From the NCBI RefSeq assembly GCF_951230155.1, contig NZ_CATNVD010000024.1, forward strand, positions 1 through 60,814: 60,814 bases of DNA, read 5' to 3'. The translations under genes and the position numbers were made by a program. Below, in pieces: positions 26,482-35,032 of this stretch; the first letter of the stretch is position 1, and every line of letters starts with the position of its first letter. Source of the stretch: Parablautia sp. Marseille-Q6255. GTDB lineage: Bacteria; Bacillota; Clostridia; Lachnospirales; Lachnospiraceae. The notes beneath the pieces were generated by a model that was not told the origin of the DNA, ran no database searches, and worked only from the letters and a program-made list of their open reading frames with translations.

Positions 26482-27366
26482 TTGGATCAGATACTGAAAA
26501 TTGCTTTACTGCAGATCGCTCCTGGCAGATCGCTGGAGGAAAATCTGGAAAAGGGAGCGGAATACTGCAGGAAAGCCAAAAAGGCAGGTGCGGACCTTGC
26601 GCTGTTTCCTGAAATGTGGAGCAATGGATATCGTATTTATGACCGACCTGCGGAGGAATGGAAGAAAGAGGCGATCCCGGTTTGCAGTGATTTTGTCCGT
26701 ACCTTTGGTGATCTTGCCCGGGAGCTGAACATGGCGATCGGTATTACGATACTGGAGGCATATGGAGATGCGCTCAGAAATTCACTCATTCTGTTTGATC
26801 GGTACGGCAGACAGAGACTGGTATATGCCAAGGTACATACGTGTGATTTTGGGGAAGAACACAGCCTGACGCCGGGGGATGATTTTTATGTTACCGTACT
26901 CGATACCGCATGCGGGGAGATAACGGTCGGGGCGATGATCTGCTATGACCGGGAATTCCCGGAAAGCGCCAGGATTTTGATGCTAAAGGGGGCGGAGCTG
27001 ATCCTTGTCCCCAACGCCTGCCCGATGGAGATCAACCGCCTTTCTCAGCTTCGTGCCAGAGCGTATGAAAATATGACAGCGATCGCTACCTGCAATTATC
27101 CTCAGACTGTACCCGACTGTAATGGCGGCTCCAGTGTTTTTGACGGAGTCGCGTATCTGCCCCAGGCAGATGGCTCCAGAGACACCTGTATTTTGCAGGC
27201 GGACGGACAGGAGGGGCTCTATATCGCCAGTCTGGATCTGGAGCAGCTGCGGGCGTACCGGAGAAGCGAGGTACATGGAAATGCATACCGGCGCCCAAAA
27301 AAGTATGGGCTTATCACTGCTTCTGATATTCAGGAACCGTTTATCAGAGCCGATCGCCGGGAGTGA
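26482..27366 (+). CDS. Carbon-nitrogen hydrolase, nitrilase superfamily
   Basis: A 294-residue amidase-type enzyme. The catalytic triad is visible: Glu in LALFPEMWSNGY, Lys in VYAKVHTCDFGEE and Cys in GAMICYDREFPE. Substrate is unknown; it resembles omega-amidase and carbamoylputrescine-type members. The TTG at 26482 is preferred because GGGGGGAGAGG precedes it and the protein then starts LDQILKIALLQIA; an ATG at 26461 would add seven residues but has poor spacing. It is convergent with the LacI gene and near an ABC importer, which could supply its substrate. Confidence 0.85.
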   Translation: MDQILKIALLQIAPGRSLEENLEKGAEYCRKAKKAGADLALFPEMWSNGYRIYDRPAEEWKKEAIPVCSDFVRTFGDLARELNMAIGITILEAYGDALRNSLILFDRYGRQRLVYAKVHTCDFGEEHSLTPGDDFYVTVLDTACGEITVGAMICYDREFPESARILMLKGAELILVPNACPMEINRLSQLRARAYENMTAIATCNYPQTVPDCNGGSSVFDGVAYLPQADGSRDTCILQADGQEGLYIASLDLEQLRAYRRSEVHGNAYRRPKKYGLITASDIQEPFIRADRRE

Positions 27367-27463
27367 TGCACGATGCAGGAGCGCTGGCTGCGTTCCGGGA
27401 GAGCGCCGGATGGGCGGCTTTATCGGCGGGGGATCCTGCAGACGTCTCAGGCGCCGAGGCGTG

Positions 27464-28495
27464 TCAGCCGGGCATAGCATAGGAGCAGCTTTCCCGTACG
27501 ATCAGGCGGCAGGGCAGCTCGATGCGCAGATGCTCTTTGTGTCCGCGGTTCAGCCGGTCGAGCAGGATCCCAACTGCCAGATGTGACATTTCGCGCTTCG
27601 GGATGTCGATGGTGGTCAGGCTGGGAGAGATCATCCCGGATTCCCTGATGTTGTCGATCGCGATCACGGATGGAAGATATTTTTTCTGGCGGCTTTTTCT
27701 GAGAGTCTCCAGTACGCCGAGCGCCGTGCTGTCATTGGCGCAGAAGATCGCTGACGGGCGGGAGTCCTTTTTGAGTATCGTTTTCATCATCTGCCGCCCC
27801 TCCTCTCTTGTCTGGCTCGTAGGGTAGATATTGCCGTGGTCGAGCGGAAGCTTGTGGGAGATCAGAGACTGATAATAACCAATATATCTCGCCTCATAGG
27901 AGCAGTCGCCTATGTAGGCGATTTTTTTGTGCCCGAGTGAGATCAGATAATCCATGGCTGTGGCTGCGGCGTCCGTACCATTACAGATCACTTCATCGTA
28001 GTCAAAGTTTGTAGGATTCCGGTCAATACCAACGAGGGCCTGATACTGGCTTTTGAGGAAAGGAATCAGCTCGGCCGGACATTTTCCAAGCAGGATCAGT
28101 CCGGAAGCGCCGGCAGAAGCGCGCGCAGATAAGGGAGTCAGGTTCAGGCGGCGCTGCGTCATATCAGGAAGGGTGAGCAGACGTCCGAGGTGGCAGCCGT
28201 TTGCCAGAAGCTCCTCCAGCAGTGCGTCATAGAGCTCCTTAAAGAACAGATCGGATTCCAGAGACAGGAATCTTGTCAAAAATACGTCAATGCTTGTCGA
28301 CTTTTCGCTCCCGGTGCGGCTTCCGAGCTTTAGCTGTCTGGCAGCAGCGTTTGGCAGGTAATCCAGCTCTCTGGCGCATTGCCAGATTTTTTCCTGAAGT
28401 GCGGGGTCTGAGCAATGGTAATCAGGACGGTTCAGGACGCGGGAAACGGTAGAGACGGATGCGCCGGAGCGCTTTGCGATTTCTTTCAGGGACAT
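27464..28495 (-). CDS. LacI-family transcriptional regulator
   Basis: A 343-residue repressor. The N-terminal helix-turn-helix and hinge are typical (MSLKEIAKRSGASVSTVSRVLNRPDY), followed by a periplasmic-binding-protein-like effector domain. It is divergent from an ABC importer, and two LacI-type sites (28559-28572 and 28658-28670) lie in the intervening 287 nt, so it probably controls itself and the importer. LacI regulators usually sense sugars or nucleosides, whereas the importer looks SsuA/NrtA-like, so the effector is unclear. Confidence 0.92.
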   Translation of the reverse strand: MSLKEIAKRSGASVSTVSRVLNRPDYHCSDPALQEKIWQCARELDYLPNAAARQLKLGSRTGSEKSTSIDVFLTRFLSLESDLFFKELYDALLEELLANGCHLGRLLTLPDMTQRRLNLTPLSARASAGASGLILLGKCPAELIPFLKSQYQALVGIDRNPTNFDYDEVICNGTDAAATAMDYLISLGHKKIAYIGDCSYEARYIGYYQSLISHKLPLDHGNIYPTSQTREEGRQMMKTILKKDSRPSAIFCANDSTALGVLETLRKSRQKKYLPSVIAIDNIRESGMISPSLTTIDIPKREMSHLAVGILLDRLNRGHKEHLRIELPCRLIVRESCSYAMPG

Positions 28496-28558
28496 GCGTG
28501 TACCTCCAAAAATGTAAAATCAGGCGCGACAGGCTGCCGCGGCGGTATTCTCTGTGAA

Positions 28559-28572
28559 TGAAAACGTTGTCA
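28559..28572. promoter_or_regulatory. LacI-type operator 1
   Basis: TGAAAACGTTGTCA, a near-palindrome centred on AACGTT, 64 bp upstream of the LacI gene start. It matches the sequence at 28658-28670 read on the other strand. Confidence 0.65.
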
Positions 28573-28657
28573 AAAATATTTTATTATTTTTAAAAGTATA
28601 AACTGATTTTAGAAAAGAAATCAAAATAAGTCAAGAAATAAAAGGAAAAATGATACA

Positions 28658-28670
28658 GATAACGTTTTCA
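28658..28670. promoter_or_regulatory. LacI-type operator 2
   Basis: GATAACGTTTTCA, the inverse of the site at 28559. It lies about 10 bp upstream of the -35 of the ABC operon promoter. The two AACGTT centres are 98 bp apart, which would allow a repression loop. Confidence 0.65.
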
Positions 28671-28679
28671 AAATACGTG

Positions 28680-28708
28680 TTGAGAAGAAAGACCAGGTTC
28701 TGTATGAT
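28680..28708 (+). promoter_or_regulatory. Promoter of the ABC importer operon
   Basis: TTGAGA (28680-28685), 17-bp spacer, TATGAT (28703-28708), 75 nt before the binding-protein gene and next to LacI operator 2. Confidence 0.65.
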
Positions 28709-28782
28709 AGAGAACAGATCGGAAGCTGTAGGCGGACAGGAGCACAAATACAGACTTACCGGAGAAAGGAACGGATACAGGC

Positions 28783-29790
28783 ATGAAAAGAGAGAAAAAA
28801 TATCGCAGATCACAACAGGCAGCTTTATTTGCAGGAGCGATGGCGCTTCTGGCTATGTCAGCGGGCTGTGGAAGGAAAACCGGCGCCGGTGAGGTGCACA
28901 TCGGCTATTTCAACAACATCACACACGCGCAGGCTTTGTATATGAAGGCACAGGGGATGCTGGAGGACGCGTTTGGAACGCAGGCCAGGGTGCAGTGGAC
29001 CGCGTTTCACGCAGGACCGGCTGAGGTAGAGGCGATGTTTGCAGGGGATATTGATATTGGGTATATCGGTCCGATTCCGGCGATCACAGCGAACGTGCGC
29101 TCAGACGGAGATATACAGATATTAAGCGGCGCGGCGATGGCAGGCGCGCAGCTGATGCGGGCTGCGGACGCAGACATCGAGACGGTGGCTGATCTGGACG
29201 GAAAGACAGTCGCAGTGCCGCAGATCGGAAACACTCAGCATCTGTGCCTGCTGCAGCTCTTGTCGGATTACGGACTGCAGACGGTAGAAGAAGGAGGAAC
29301 GGTGAAGGTGACTGCTGTGGAAAATGCAGACGTACAGAATATGATGGATCAGGGCGGCATTGACGCTGCGCTTGTGCCGGAGCCATGGGGGACGCTGCTT
29401 GCAGAAAACGGGGCGCAGACGGTGCTCGATTATGATGAGGTATATGCAGGGGGCGATTATCCGGTGGCGGTTGTAGCTGTGAGAAAAGATTTTCTGGAGG
29501 AGGAGCCGGAACTTGTGAATACCTTTTTGCAGATGCACGAGGAGGCGACACAGACGATACGCAAGGATACGGCGGCGGCAGCGGCAGTGATGGATCAGGA
29601 GCTTGCAGACGCGACAGGGAGCTCTCTGGGGCAGCCTGTTTTGGAGCGTGCGTTTGAGAAGATCATCCTTTCGACAGAAGTCAGTCCAAATGCGCTTGAC
29701 GATTTTGCACGGATCTCTCTGGAGCAGGGATTTATCGAGGAGACATATGAGAAACTGTTTGCCAAACGGCAAGATGACAGCGCCGGGTGA
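28783..29790 (+). CDS. ABC importer substrate-binding lipoprotein, SsuA/NrtA/TauA type
   Basis: A 335-residue lipoprotein with lipobox MSAGC (about 25-29). It has the NMT1/THI5-like pattern: HIGYFNNITHAQALYMKAQGMLEDAFG, FHAGPAEVEAMFAGDIDIGYIGPIPAI, LDGKTVAVPQIGNTQHL and ALVPEPWGTLL. Family members bind sulfonates, nitrate, taurine or thiamine precursors; the ligand is not clear here. It heads a three-gene operon with an ATPase and a permease. The nearby nitrilase-family gene suggests an amide- or nitrile-like substrate; this is inference. Confidence 0.88.
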   Translation: MKREKKYRRSQQAALFAGAMALLAMSAGCGRKTGAGEVHIGYFNNITHAQALYMKAQGMLEDAFGTQARVQWTAFHAGPAEVEAMFAGDIDIGYIGPIPAITANVRSDGDIQILSGAAMAGAQLMRAADADIETVADLDGKTVAVPQIGNTQHLCLLQLLSDYGLQTVEEGGTVKVTAVENADVQNMMDQGGIDAALVPEPWGTLLAENGAQTVLDYDEVYAGGDYPVAVVAVRKDFLEEEPELVNTFLQMHEEATQTIRKDTAAAAAVMDQELADATGSSLGQPVLERAFEKIILSTEVSPNALDDFARISLEQGFIEETYEKLFAKRQDDSAG

Positions 29791-29852
29791 CAGACGGCTC
29801 GCAGGATGGGAAGAAACCTGCACAGGAGAGTACCGGGAGGAAGGGAAAACGT

Positions 29853-30596
29853 ATGACACTGATCATAAAAAATGTGACAAAGCAGTTTGAACATGCGCAG
29901 GAGCCAACGCTTGCAGATATCAATCTGGAAATAGCAGATGGTGAATTTCTGTGTGTGGTGGGAAAGAGCGGCTGTGGGAAGAGCACCCTTTTAAATCTGA
30001 TCGCAGGGCTGGAGACGCCGACGGGCGGAGAGATTCTCCTGAACGGGAAAGCGGTCACCGGTCCGGGCGCAGACCGCGTAGTGATGTTCCAGGAGCATGC
30101 GCTGTTTCCGTGGAGAAATGTGATCGAGAATGTAAAATTTGGCATGGAAGTCGCAGGCGTACCGAAGTCGCAGCAGGAGGAGCGGGCCTTGCATTACCTC
30201 CGCATGGTGCAGATGGAGGCGTATCGCGATTATCCGATCCATCAGCTTTCCGGAGGTATGAGGCAGAGGGTGGCGCTTGCGCGGGCGTTGACCCTGGACA
30301 CAGAGATCCTTCTGATGGATGAGCCATTTTCGGCTCTTGACAAGCAGACGGCGAACCGGATGCGCAGAGAGCTTCAGGAGATCTGGATGAAAATGAACAG
30401 AACGGTCTTTTTTATCACGCACAGTGTCGAAGAGGCAGTGTATCTTGCAGACCGGGTCGTGGTGCTGTCAGAAAAAGAGAAGAGTATCCGGGATGTGATC
30501 AGGATTGATCTGCCGCGGCCGCGCCACGTATATGATGATGTATTTGTGGAGTATCGGCACCGGATCCTGGAGGAGGTACAGGATGGAGAAGAATAA
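29853..30596 (+). CDS. ABC importer ATP-binding protein, SsuB/TauB type
   Basis: A 247-residue ATPase. Walker A is GKSGCGKSTLLNL, the Q-loop is VMFQEHALFPWRNV, the signature is LSGGMRQRVALARAL and Walker B is ILLMDEPFSALD. The HALFPW segment is typical of nitrate/sulfonate/taurine importers. ATG 29853 is chosen, with GGGAGGAAGG upstream; a GTG at 29787 is possible but unlikely. It ends inside the permease gene (14-nt overlap). Confidence 0.93.
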   Translation: MTLIIKNVTKQFEHAQEPTLADINLEIADGEFLCVVGKSGCGKSTLLNLIAGLETPTGGEILLNGKAVTGPGADRVVMFQEHALFPWRNVIENVKFGMEVAGVPKSQQEERALHYLRMVQMEAYRDYPIHQLSGGMRQRVALARALTLDTEILLMDEPFSALDKQTANRMRRELQEIWMKMNRTVFFITHSVEEAVYLADRVVVLSEKEKSIRDVIRIDLPRPRHVYDDVFVEYRHRILEEVQDGEE

Positions 30597-31377
30597 AAAG
30601 ATAAGAGAGTCCTTGCAGACAATCGGATTTTTTGCAGCGCTGGTGTTTCTGTGGCAGGCTCTGTATGTACTTGGTACGCAGGTCTTCGCCCTGTGGAAGC
30701 CATATGCGCTGCCGTCCCCCGCAGGGGTATGGGCAGTGTTTTGGCGGCTGACTGCGGACGGGAGCCTTCTGCGGGCGGCTGGCAGCAGCCTTGCCCGCGG
30801 CTTTTTGGGCTACGTTCTTGCGGTGCTGCTCGGGATGACGATGGGACTTCTGATGAACCAGTTTGGTTTTCTCAGGCGAAATATGAGACCGCTTATCATG
30901 GGCGTACAGACGCTTCCCAGCATTTGCTGGGTACCATTTTCAATCCTGTGGTTTGGTCTGACTGAGCAGGCGATCCTTTTTGTTGTGGTAATGGGATCGG
31001 TATTCGGACTGGCAGTGGCGACCGATCACGCGATCCGCAATGTACCGCTGCTTTACAAAAAAGCCGCGCTGTCAATGGGCGTGGACAAAAAGCAGCTTTA
31101 CTGGAAGATTATTTTTCCGGCTGCCCTGCCGGAGCTGATCGCGGGGCTCAAGCAGGGCTGGTCTTTTGCATGGCGGGCGCTGATGTCGGGAGAAGTGATG
31201 ACCACCTGCATCGGTCTTGGACAGACGCTGAGCACAGGGCGCAGCCTGGCAGATATGAACCAGGTCATGCTCGTGATGGCGGTGATCATTTTGATCGGGA
31301 TCGCGATCGACCGCATTGTCTTCGGCGCGGTGGAACGGTGGGTCTACCGGAAAAGACCGGCACAGCAGGAACGATAA
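30583..31377 (+). CDS. ABC importer permease, SsuC/TauC type
   Basis: A 264-residue permease with about six membrane helices and the EAA-type coupling loop (KKAALSMGVDKKQLYWKIIFPAALPELIAGLKQG). ATG 30583 has GGAGGTACAGG upstream and overlaps the ATPase gene. A longer in-frame start at 30505 would lie deep inside the ATPase gene. It ends the operon and is followed by the thrS promoter. Confidence 0.92.
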   Translation: MEKNKKIRESLQTIGFFAALVFLWQALYVLGTQVFALWKPYALPSPAGVWAVFWRLTADGSLLRAAGSSLARGFLGYVLAVLLGMTMGLLMNQFGFLRRNMRPLIMGVQTLPSICWVPFSILWFGLTEQAILFVVVMGSVFGLAVATDHAIRNVPLLYKKAALSMGVDKKQLYWKIIFPAALPELIAGLKQGWSFAWRALMSGEVMTTCIGLGQTLSTGRSLADMNQVMLVMAVIILIGIAIDRIVFGAVERWVYRKRPAQQER

Positions 31378-31405
31378 AACGTCAAATAAAATCACGGTCC
31401 GGGTG

Positions 31406-31433
31406 TTGACAAAACGGATGAACATGTTATACT
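31406..31433 (+). promoter_or_regulatory. Promoter of thrS
   Basis: TTGACA (31406-31411), 16-bp spacer, TATACT (31428-31433), directly before the T-box leader. Confidence 0.8.
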
Positions 31434-31439
31434 GATTAC

Positions 31440-31777
31440 AGATTTTCCCGAAACGGGAGAAACCATGCAGATATATGGTATCTGGTCAATACAACAAAGC
31501 AAAATACGTGGATGAGAAGAGTAAAATGCGGAAGCATCCAGAGAGAGGGCGATTTGCTGGAAGTCCCTTATGCGGAACCATTTGAAAACTAACTCGGAGT
31601 GGCCCCAATCCGGTCCGGCAGGCGCCGTTATCGCCAAACGAGAGGTCTGATACAGAACGTGATCCGGCGAAGCAATCGATACGCCGCGTCACAGTACAGA
31701 CAAGCAGGGTGGAACCGCGAGTGATGAAAGTTGCCCGTCCCATGCAGTCCGAAAGGCTGCATGGGACGTTTTTTTTT
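31440..31777 (+). promoter_or_regulatory. T-box leader of thrS
   Basis: A transcription-antitermination leader that senses uncharged tRNA-Thr. The T-box AGGGTGGAACCGCG is at 31706-31719. The terminator stem GTCCCATGCAG (31737-31747) pairs with CTGCATGGGAC (31757-31767), then nine Ts. In stem I the loop-E-like AGTA is opposite GAA, and the codon at 31588-31590 is ACT (threonine), followed by A. This fits the downstream synthetase. Confidence 0.93.
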
Positions 31778-31894
31778 CGTAAAAACTGAGCCGTGCAGAA
31801 CCGGAAAATGACAGCCGCCTGCGGGCGGGAGCAAAGCGGATGCGGCCAGAATACCAGACAGATTATGAATACGAAGAAAAGGAGCTGAAGTGAT

Positions 31895-33859
31895 ATGATC
31901 ATTACACTGAAGGATGGATCAAAGAAAGAATATGCACAGCCGATGTCTGTGTATGACATTGCGGCGGATATCAGTGAAGGGCTGGCAAGAATGGCTACTG
32001 CCGCTCAGGTAAACGGAGCGGTTGTCGATCTGCGCACCGTCGTAGACGCAGACTGTGAACTGAACATTCTGACGCCGTCGTCACCGGAAGGTCTGGCTGC
32101 GCTGCGCCATACGACATCGCATGTGCTGGCAGAGGCGGTAAAGAGACTGTATCCGCAGGCAAAGCTTGCGATCGGACCGTCGATCGAGACGGGCTTTTAC
32201 TACGATTTTGACCATGAGCCGTTTTCACGCGAGGATCTGGACAAGATCGAAAAAGAGATGAAAAAGATCATCAAAGAGGGCGCGAAGTTGGAGAAGTTCA
32301 CACTTCCGAGAGAGGAAGCGATCAAATTCATGGAAGAAAAGGGCGAGCCGTACAAGGTAGAGCTGATCCGTGATCTCCCGGAGGATGCGGAGATTTCCTT
32401 CTATCGTCAGGGAGACTTTGTCGATCTGTGCGCAGGTCCGCATATGATGAGCACAAAGAATATCAAGGCGTTTAAGCTGATCTCTTCTTCAGGCGCTTAC
32501 TGGAGAGGAAATGAAAAGAACAAGATGCTGGCACGTATCTATGGTACGGCATACGCGAAGAAAGAGGAGCTGGCAGCGCATCTGGAACAGCTTGAAGAAG
32601 CGAAAAAGCGCGATCATAACAAGCTTGGACGGGAGATGGGACTCTTTACAACAGTAGATGTGATCGGACAGGGGCTTCCGCTTCTGATGCCGAAGGGCGT
32701 GATCATTGTGAAAGAGCTGCAGCGCTGGATCGAGGATCTCGAGGACAATGAGTGGGGATACGTGCGTACCAAGACTCCGCTGATGGCAAAGAGCGATCTG
32801 TACAAGATTTCCGGCCACTGGGATCACTACAAAGACGGTATGTTCGTGCTTGGTGATGAGGAGAAGGACAAGGAGGTATACGCGCTCCGTCCGATGACCT
32901 GCCCATTCCAGTATTACGTATACAAGGCAGAGCAGCACTCCTACCGTGATCTGCCTCTGCGCTACGGCGAGACCTCTACTCTGTTTCGAAACGAGGATTC
33001 CGGCGAGATGCATGGACTGACCCGTGTACGCCAGTTTACGATCTCTGAGGGCCACCTGGTCGTAAGGCCGGATCAGATGGTAGAAGAGTTCAAGGGCTGC
33101 CTGGCGCTGGCAAAATATTGCCTGCAGACACTTGGCGTAGAGGAAGATGTGACGTATCATCTCTCTAAGTGGGATCCGGATAACAAGGAGAAATATATCG
33201 GCGATCCGGAGGTATGGAATGAGACAGAGGAGCACATCAGACGGGTGCTCACAGAGCTTGATATCAAGTTTACAGAGGATGTCGGAGAGGCAGCATTCTA
33301 TGGACCGAAGGTTGATATTAATGCAAAGAACGTATATGGCAAGGAAGACACCATGATCACGATCCAGTGGGATGCGCTCCTTGCAGAACAGTTTGACATG
33401 TATTACATTGATGAAAACGGTGAAAAGGTGCGTCCGTGCATCATCCACAGAACCTCCATCGGCTGCTATGAAAGAACACTGGCATGGCTGATCGAAAAAT
33501 ATGCTGGGCTGTTCCCGACATGGCTGTGTCCGGAGCAGGTACGCGTCCTGCCGATCTCTGAAAAGTACACGGATTATGCAGAGAAGGTAAATGCAGAGCT
33601 TAAGAAAAACGGTATCCGCTCCAGTGTGGATAATCGCTCGGAGAAGATCGGCTACAAGATCCGTGAGACACGTCTTGCCAAGGTACCGTATATGCTTGTC
33701 GTAGGTGCAAAGGAAGAAGAGGAGAATGTTGTGTCCGTCAGAAGCCGTTATCTGGGCGATGAAGGGCAGAAGTCTCTGGATGACTTTATCACGGCGATCA
33801 CGAAAGAGATCCGTACAAAAGAGATCCGTAAGATCGAAGTACAGGAAGAGAAAAAATAA
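31895..33859 (+). CDS. thrS: Threonyl-tRNA synthetase
   Basis: A 654-residue class II synthetase. It has the N-terminal TGS domain (1-60), the editing domain with HTTSHVLAEAVKRLYP, GFYYDF and CAGPHM, catalytic motifs (RPMTCPFQYYVYK, RYGETSTLFRNEDSGEMHGLTRVRQFTISEGH, HRTSIGCYERTLAWLIEKYAG) and the C-terminal anticodon-binding domain. All key parts are present. Expression is controlled by the T-box at 31440-31777. Confidence 0.98.
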   Translation: MIITLKDGSKKEYAQPMSVYDIAADISEGLARMATAAQVNGAVVDLRTVVDADCELNILTPSSPEGLAALRHTTSHVLAEAVKRLYPQAKLAIGPSIETGFYYDFDHEPFSREDLDKIEKEMKKIIKEGAKLEKFTLPREEAIKFMEEKGEPYKVELIRDLPEDAEISFYRQGDFVDLCAGPHMMSTKNIKAFKLISSSGAYWRGNEKNKMLARIYGTAYAKKEELAAHLEQLEEAKKRDHNKLGREMGLFTTVDVIGQGLPLLMPKGVIIVKELQRWIEDLEDNEWGYVRTKTPLMAKSDLYKISGHWDHYKDGMFVLGDEEKDKEVYALRPMTCPFQYYVYKAEQHSYRDLPLRYGETSTLFRNEDSGEMHGLTRVRQFTISEGHLVVRPDQMVEEFKGCLALAKYCLQTLGVEEDVTYHLSKWDPDNKEKYIGDPEVWNETEEHIRRVLTELDIKFTEDVGEAAFYGPKVDINAKNVYGKEDTMITIQWDALLAEQFDMYYIDENGEKVRPCIIHRTSIGCYERTLAWLIEKYAGLFPTWLCPEQVRVLPISEKYTDYAEKVNAELKKNGIRSSVDNRSEKIGYKIRETRLAKVPYMLVVGAKEEEENVVSVRSRYLGDEGQKSLDDFITAITKEIRTKEIRKIEVQEEKK

Positions 33860-33903
33860 AACACAGAAAAAAGAATACAGGCTGTCTGACACAGACCGTA
33901 TGC

Positions 33904-33950
33904 GGGGGCTGCAAGATGCAGGGATGTATGTTGCAGCCCCCATTTTATAT
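33904..33950 (+). terminator. Terminator after thrS
   Basis: GGGGGCTGCAA (33904-33914) pairs with TTGCAGCCCCC (33931-33941), followed by ATTTTATAT. It lies between convergent thrS and the LysR gene. Confidence 0.75.
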
Positions 33951-33992
33951 AGAAGGGATTTTTTGTACAGAAGAGAAAACAGCGGTCTGAGC

Positions 33993-34883
33993 TCAGTGAA
34001 AGTCCTCCGGAAGAGAGCTGATATATTCGGTGAAATCCTGCATCTGGCTGGTCATGGGATGGGAACGGTTGTGGCACAGATAAAAGAATCGCTCCAGATT
34101 GATATCCTGTACCGGGCAGTGACAGAGGATCCCGGCAGCGACCTTATCGGCGGCACAGCGTTCAGATAAAAAAGCGAGCCCGAGGTTTCTTGACACAGCG
34201 TCGATGATGGCAGGCGTGCTGCTGCTTTCCCATTTGATCTGATAAGGGATGTTTTTGGCTTTCATAAAAGCTTCAAAGATCGCACGTGTTCCGCTGCCCT
34301 TTTCCCGCAGAATGAAATTCTGGTCGCGCAGATCCTCAGCGTGCAGGCAGGAGGAGCCGGCAAAGGGATGATTTTTGCTGCAGATGATGCACAGCCGGTC
34401 AAGGAGCGCAGGCTTTGCACTGATTTCCCGGTTGTCGGGGATACCCTCCACAAGGGCGATATCGAGCTCATTGTGCAAAAGCAGCTGCTCGATGATACTT
34501 GTATTGGAGACATTGACATGAATATCAATGTCAGGATACCGTTTGTTCATATTTTCTGTGATCGCTCCGATGATGTTGGCTCCGACGGTCATGGTAGCGC
34601 CCACGCGCAGCGGACGGATGGAGTTGATCATTTTCATATTCTGCTGCAGTGCGCGGTGGATCTCGAGGATCTCGCGGGCGCTTTTTTGCAGCAGGGAGCC
34701 GGCGGGCGTGATGCACAGCTCTTTGGTGCCGCGTTCAAAAAGCCTGGTCTGATACTCTTTTTCCAGCTCAGAGATGATCTGGCTGATCGTAGGCTGCGAG
34801 ATATAGAGATGCTTGGCTGCCTCACTCATTTTTCGGAATTCTGCTGTAGCGATAAATACTTCAAGCTGCCGGATCGTAGCCAT
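33993..34883 (-). CDS. LysR-family regulator of the adjacent sulfur redox genes
   Basis: A 296-residue regulator. The N-terminal winged helix (MATIRQLEVFIATAEFRKMSEAAKHLYISQPTISQIISELE) is followed by a LysR substrate domain (about 90-290) resembling CysL/CysB-like activators. It is divergent from a CoA-disulfide reductase and an AsrC-like reductase, with two strong dyads in the shared 149-nt gap. It therefore probably controls that operon in response to a sulfur metabolite; the effector is not known. Confidence 0.9.
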   Translation of the reverse strand: MATIRQLEVFIATAEFRKMSEAAKHLYISQPTISQIISELEKEYQTRLFERGTKELCITPAGSLLQKSAREILEIHRALQQNMKMINSIRPLRVGATMTVGANIIGAITENMNKRYPDIDIHVNVSNTSIIEQLLLHNELDIALVEGIPDNREISAKPALLDRLCIICSKNHPFAGSSCLHAEDLRDQNFILREKGSGTRAIFEAFMKAKNIPYQIKWESSSTPAIIDAVSRNLGLAFLSERCAADKVAAGILCHCPVQDINLERFFYLCHNRSHPMTSQMQDFTEYISSLPEDFH

Positions 34884-34902
34884 AAGATACCTCCTGTTCT
34901 GC

Positions 34903-34920
34903 TATAGGAAAAAACCTATA
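34903..34920. promoter_or_regulatory. Dyad, possible LysR site 1
   Basis: A perfect palindrome TATAGGAAAAAACCTATA about 20 bp upstream of the LysR gene, with arms TATAGG/CCTATA. Confidence 0.5.
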
Positions 34921-34937
34921 TGCTACATAAAATATTA

Positions 34938-34957
34938 CTATTTTACTTATAAAATAG
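34938..34957. promoter_or_regulatory. Dyad, possible LysR site 2 over the -35
   Basis: CTATTTTA and TAAAATAG separated by 4 nt. The dyad covers the probable -35 of the rightward promoter, whose -10 is TATGAT at 34965-34970. Confidence 0.5.
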
Positions 34958-35032
34958 CAAGTGTTATGATAAACGCGGTAAGAAAAAACGATGTTTTACT
35001 GCTGATATATGGAGAAGGGACAGGTGGACGAA

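Noticed and set aside
32489-33943. A 484-codon open frame antisense to thrS
   Set aside because: Shadow of thrS, rich in Cys, His and Leu as expected from the reverse complement of its codons. No start signal.
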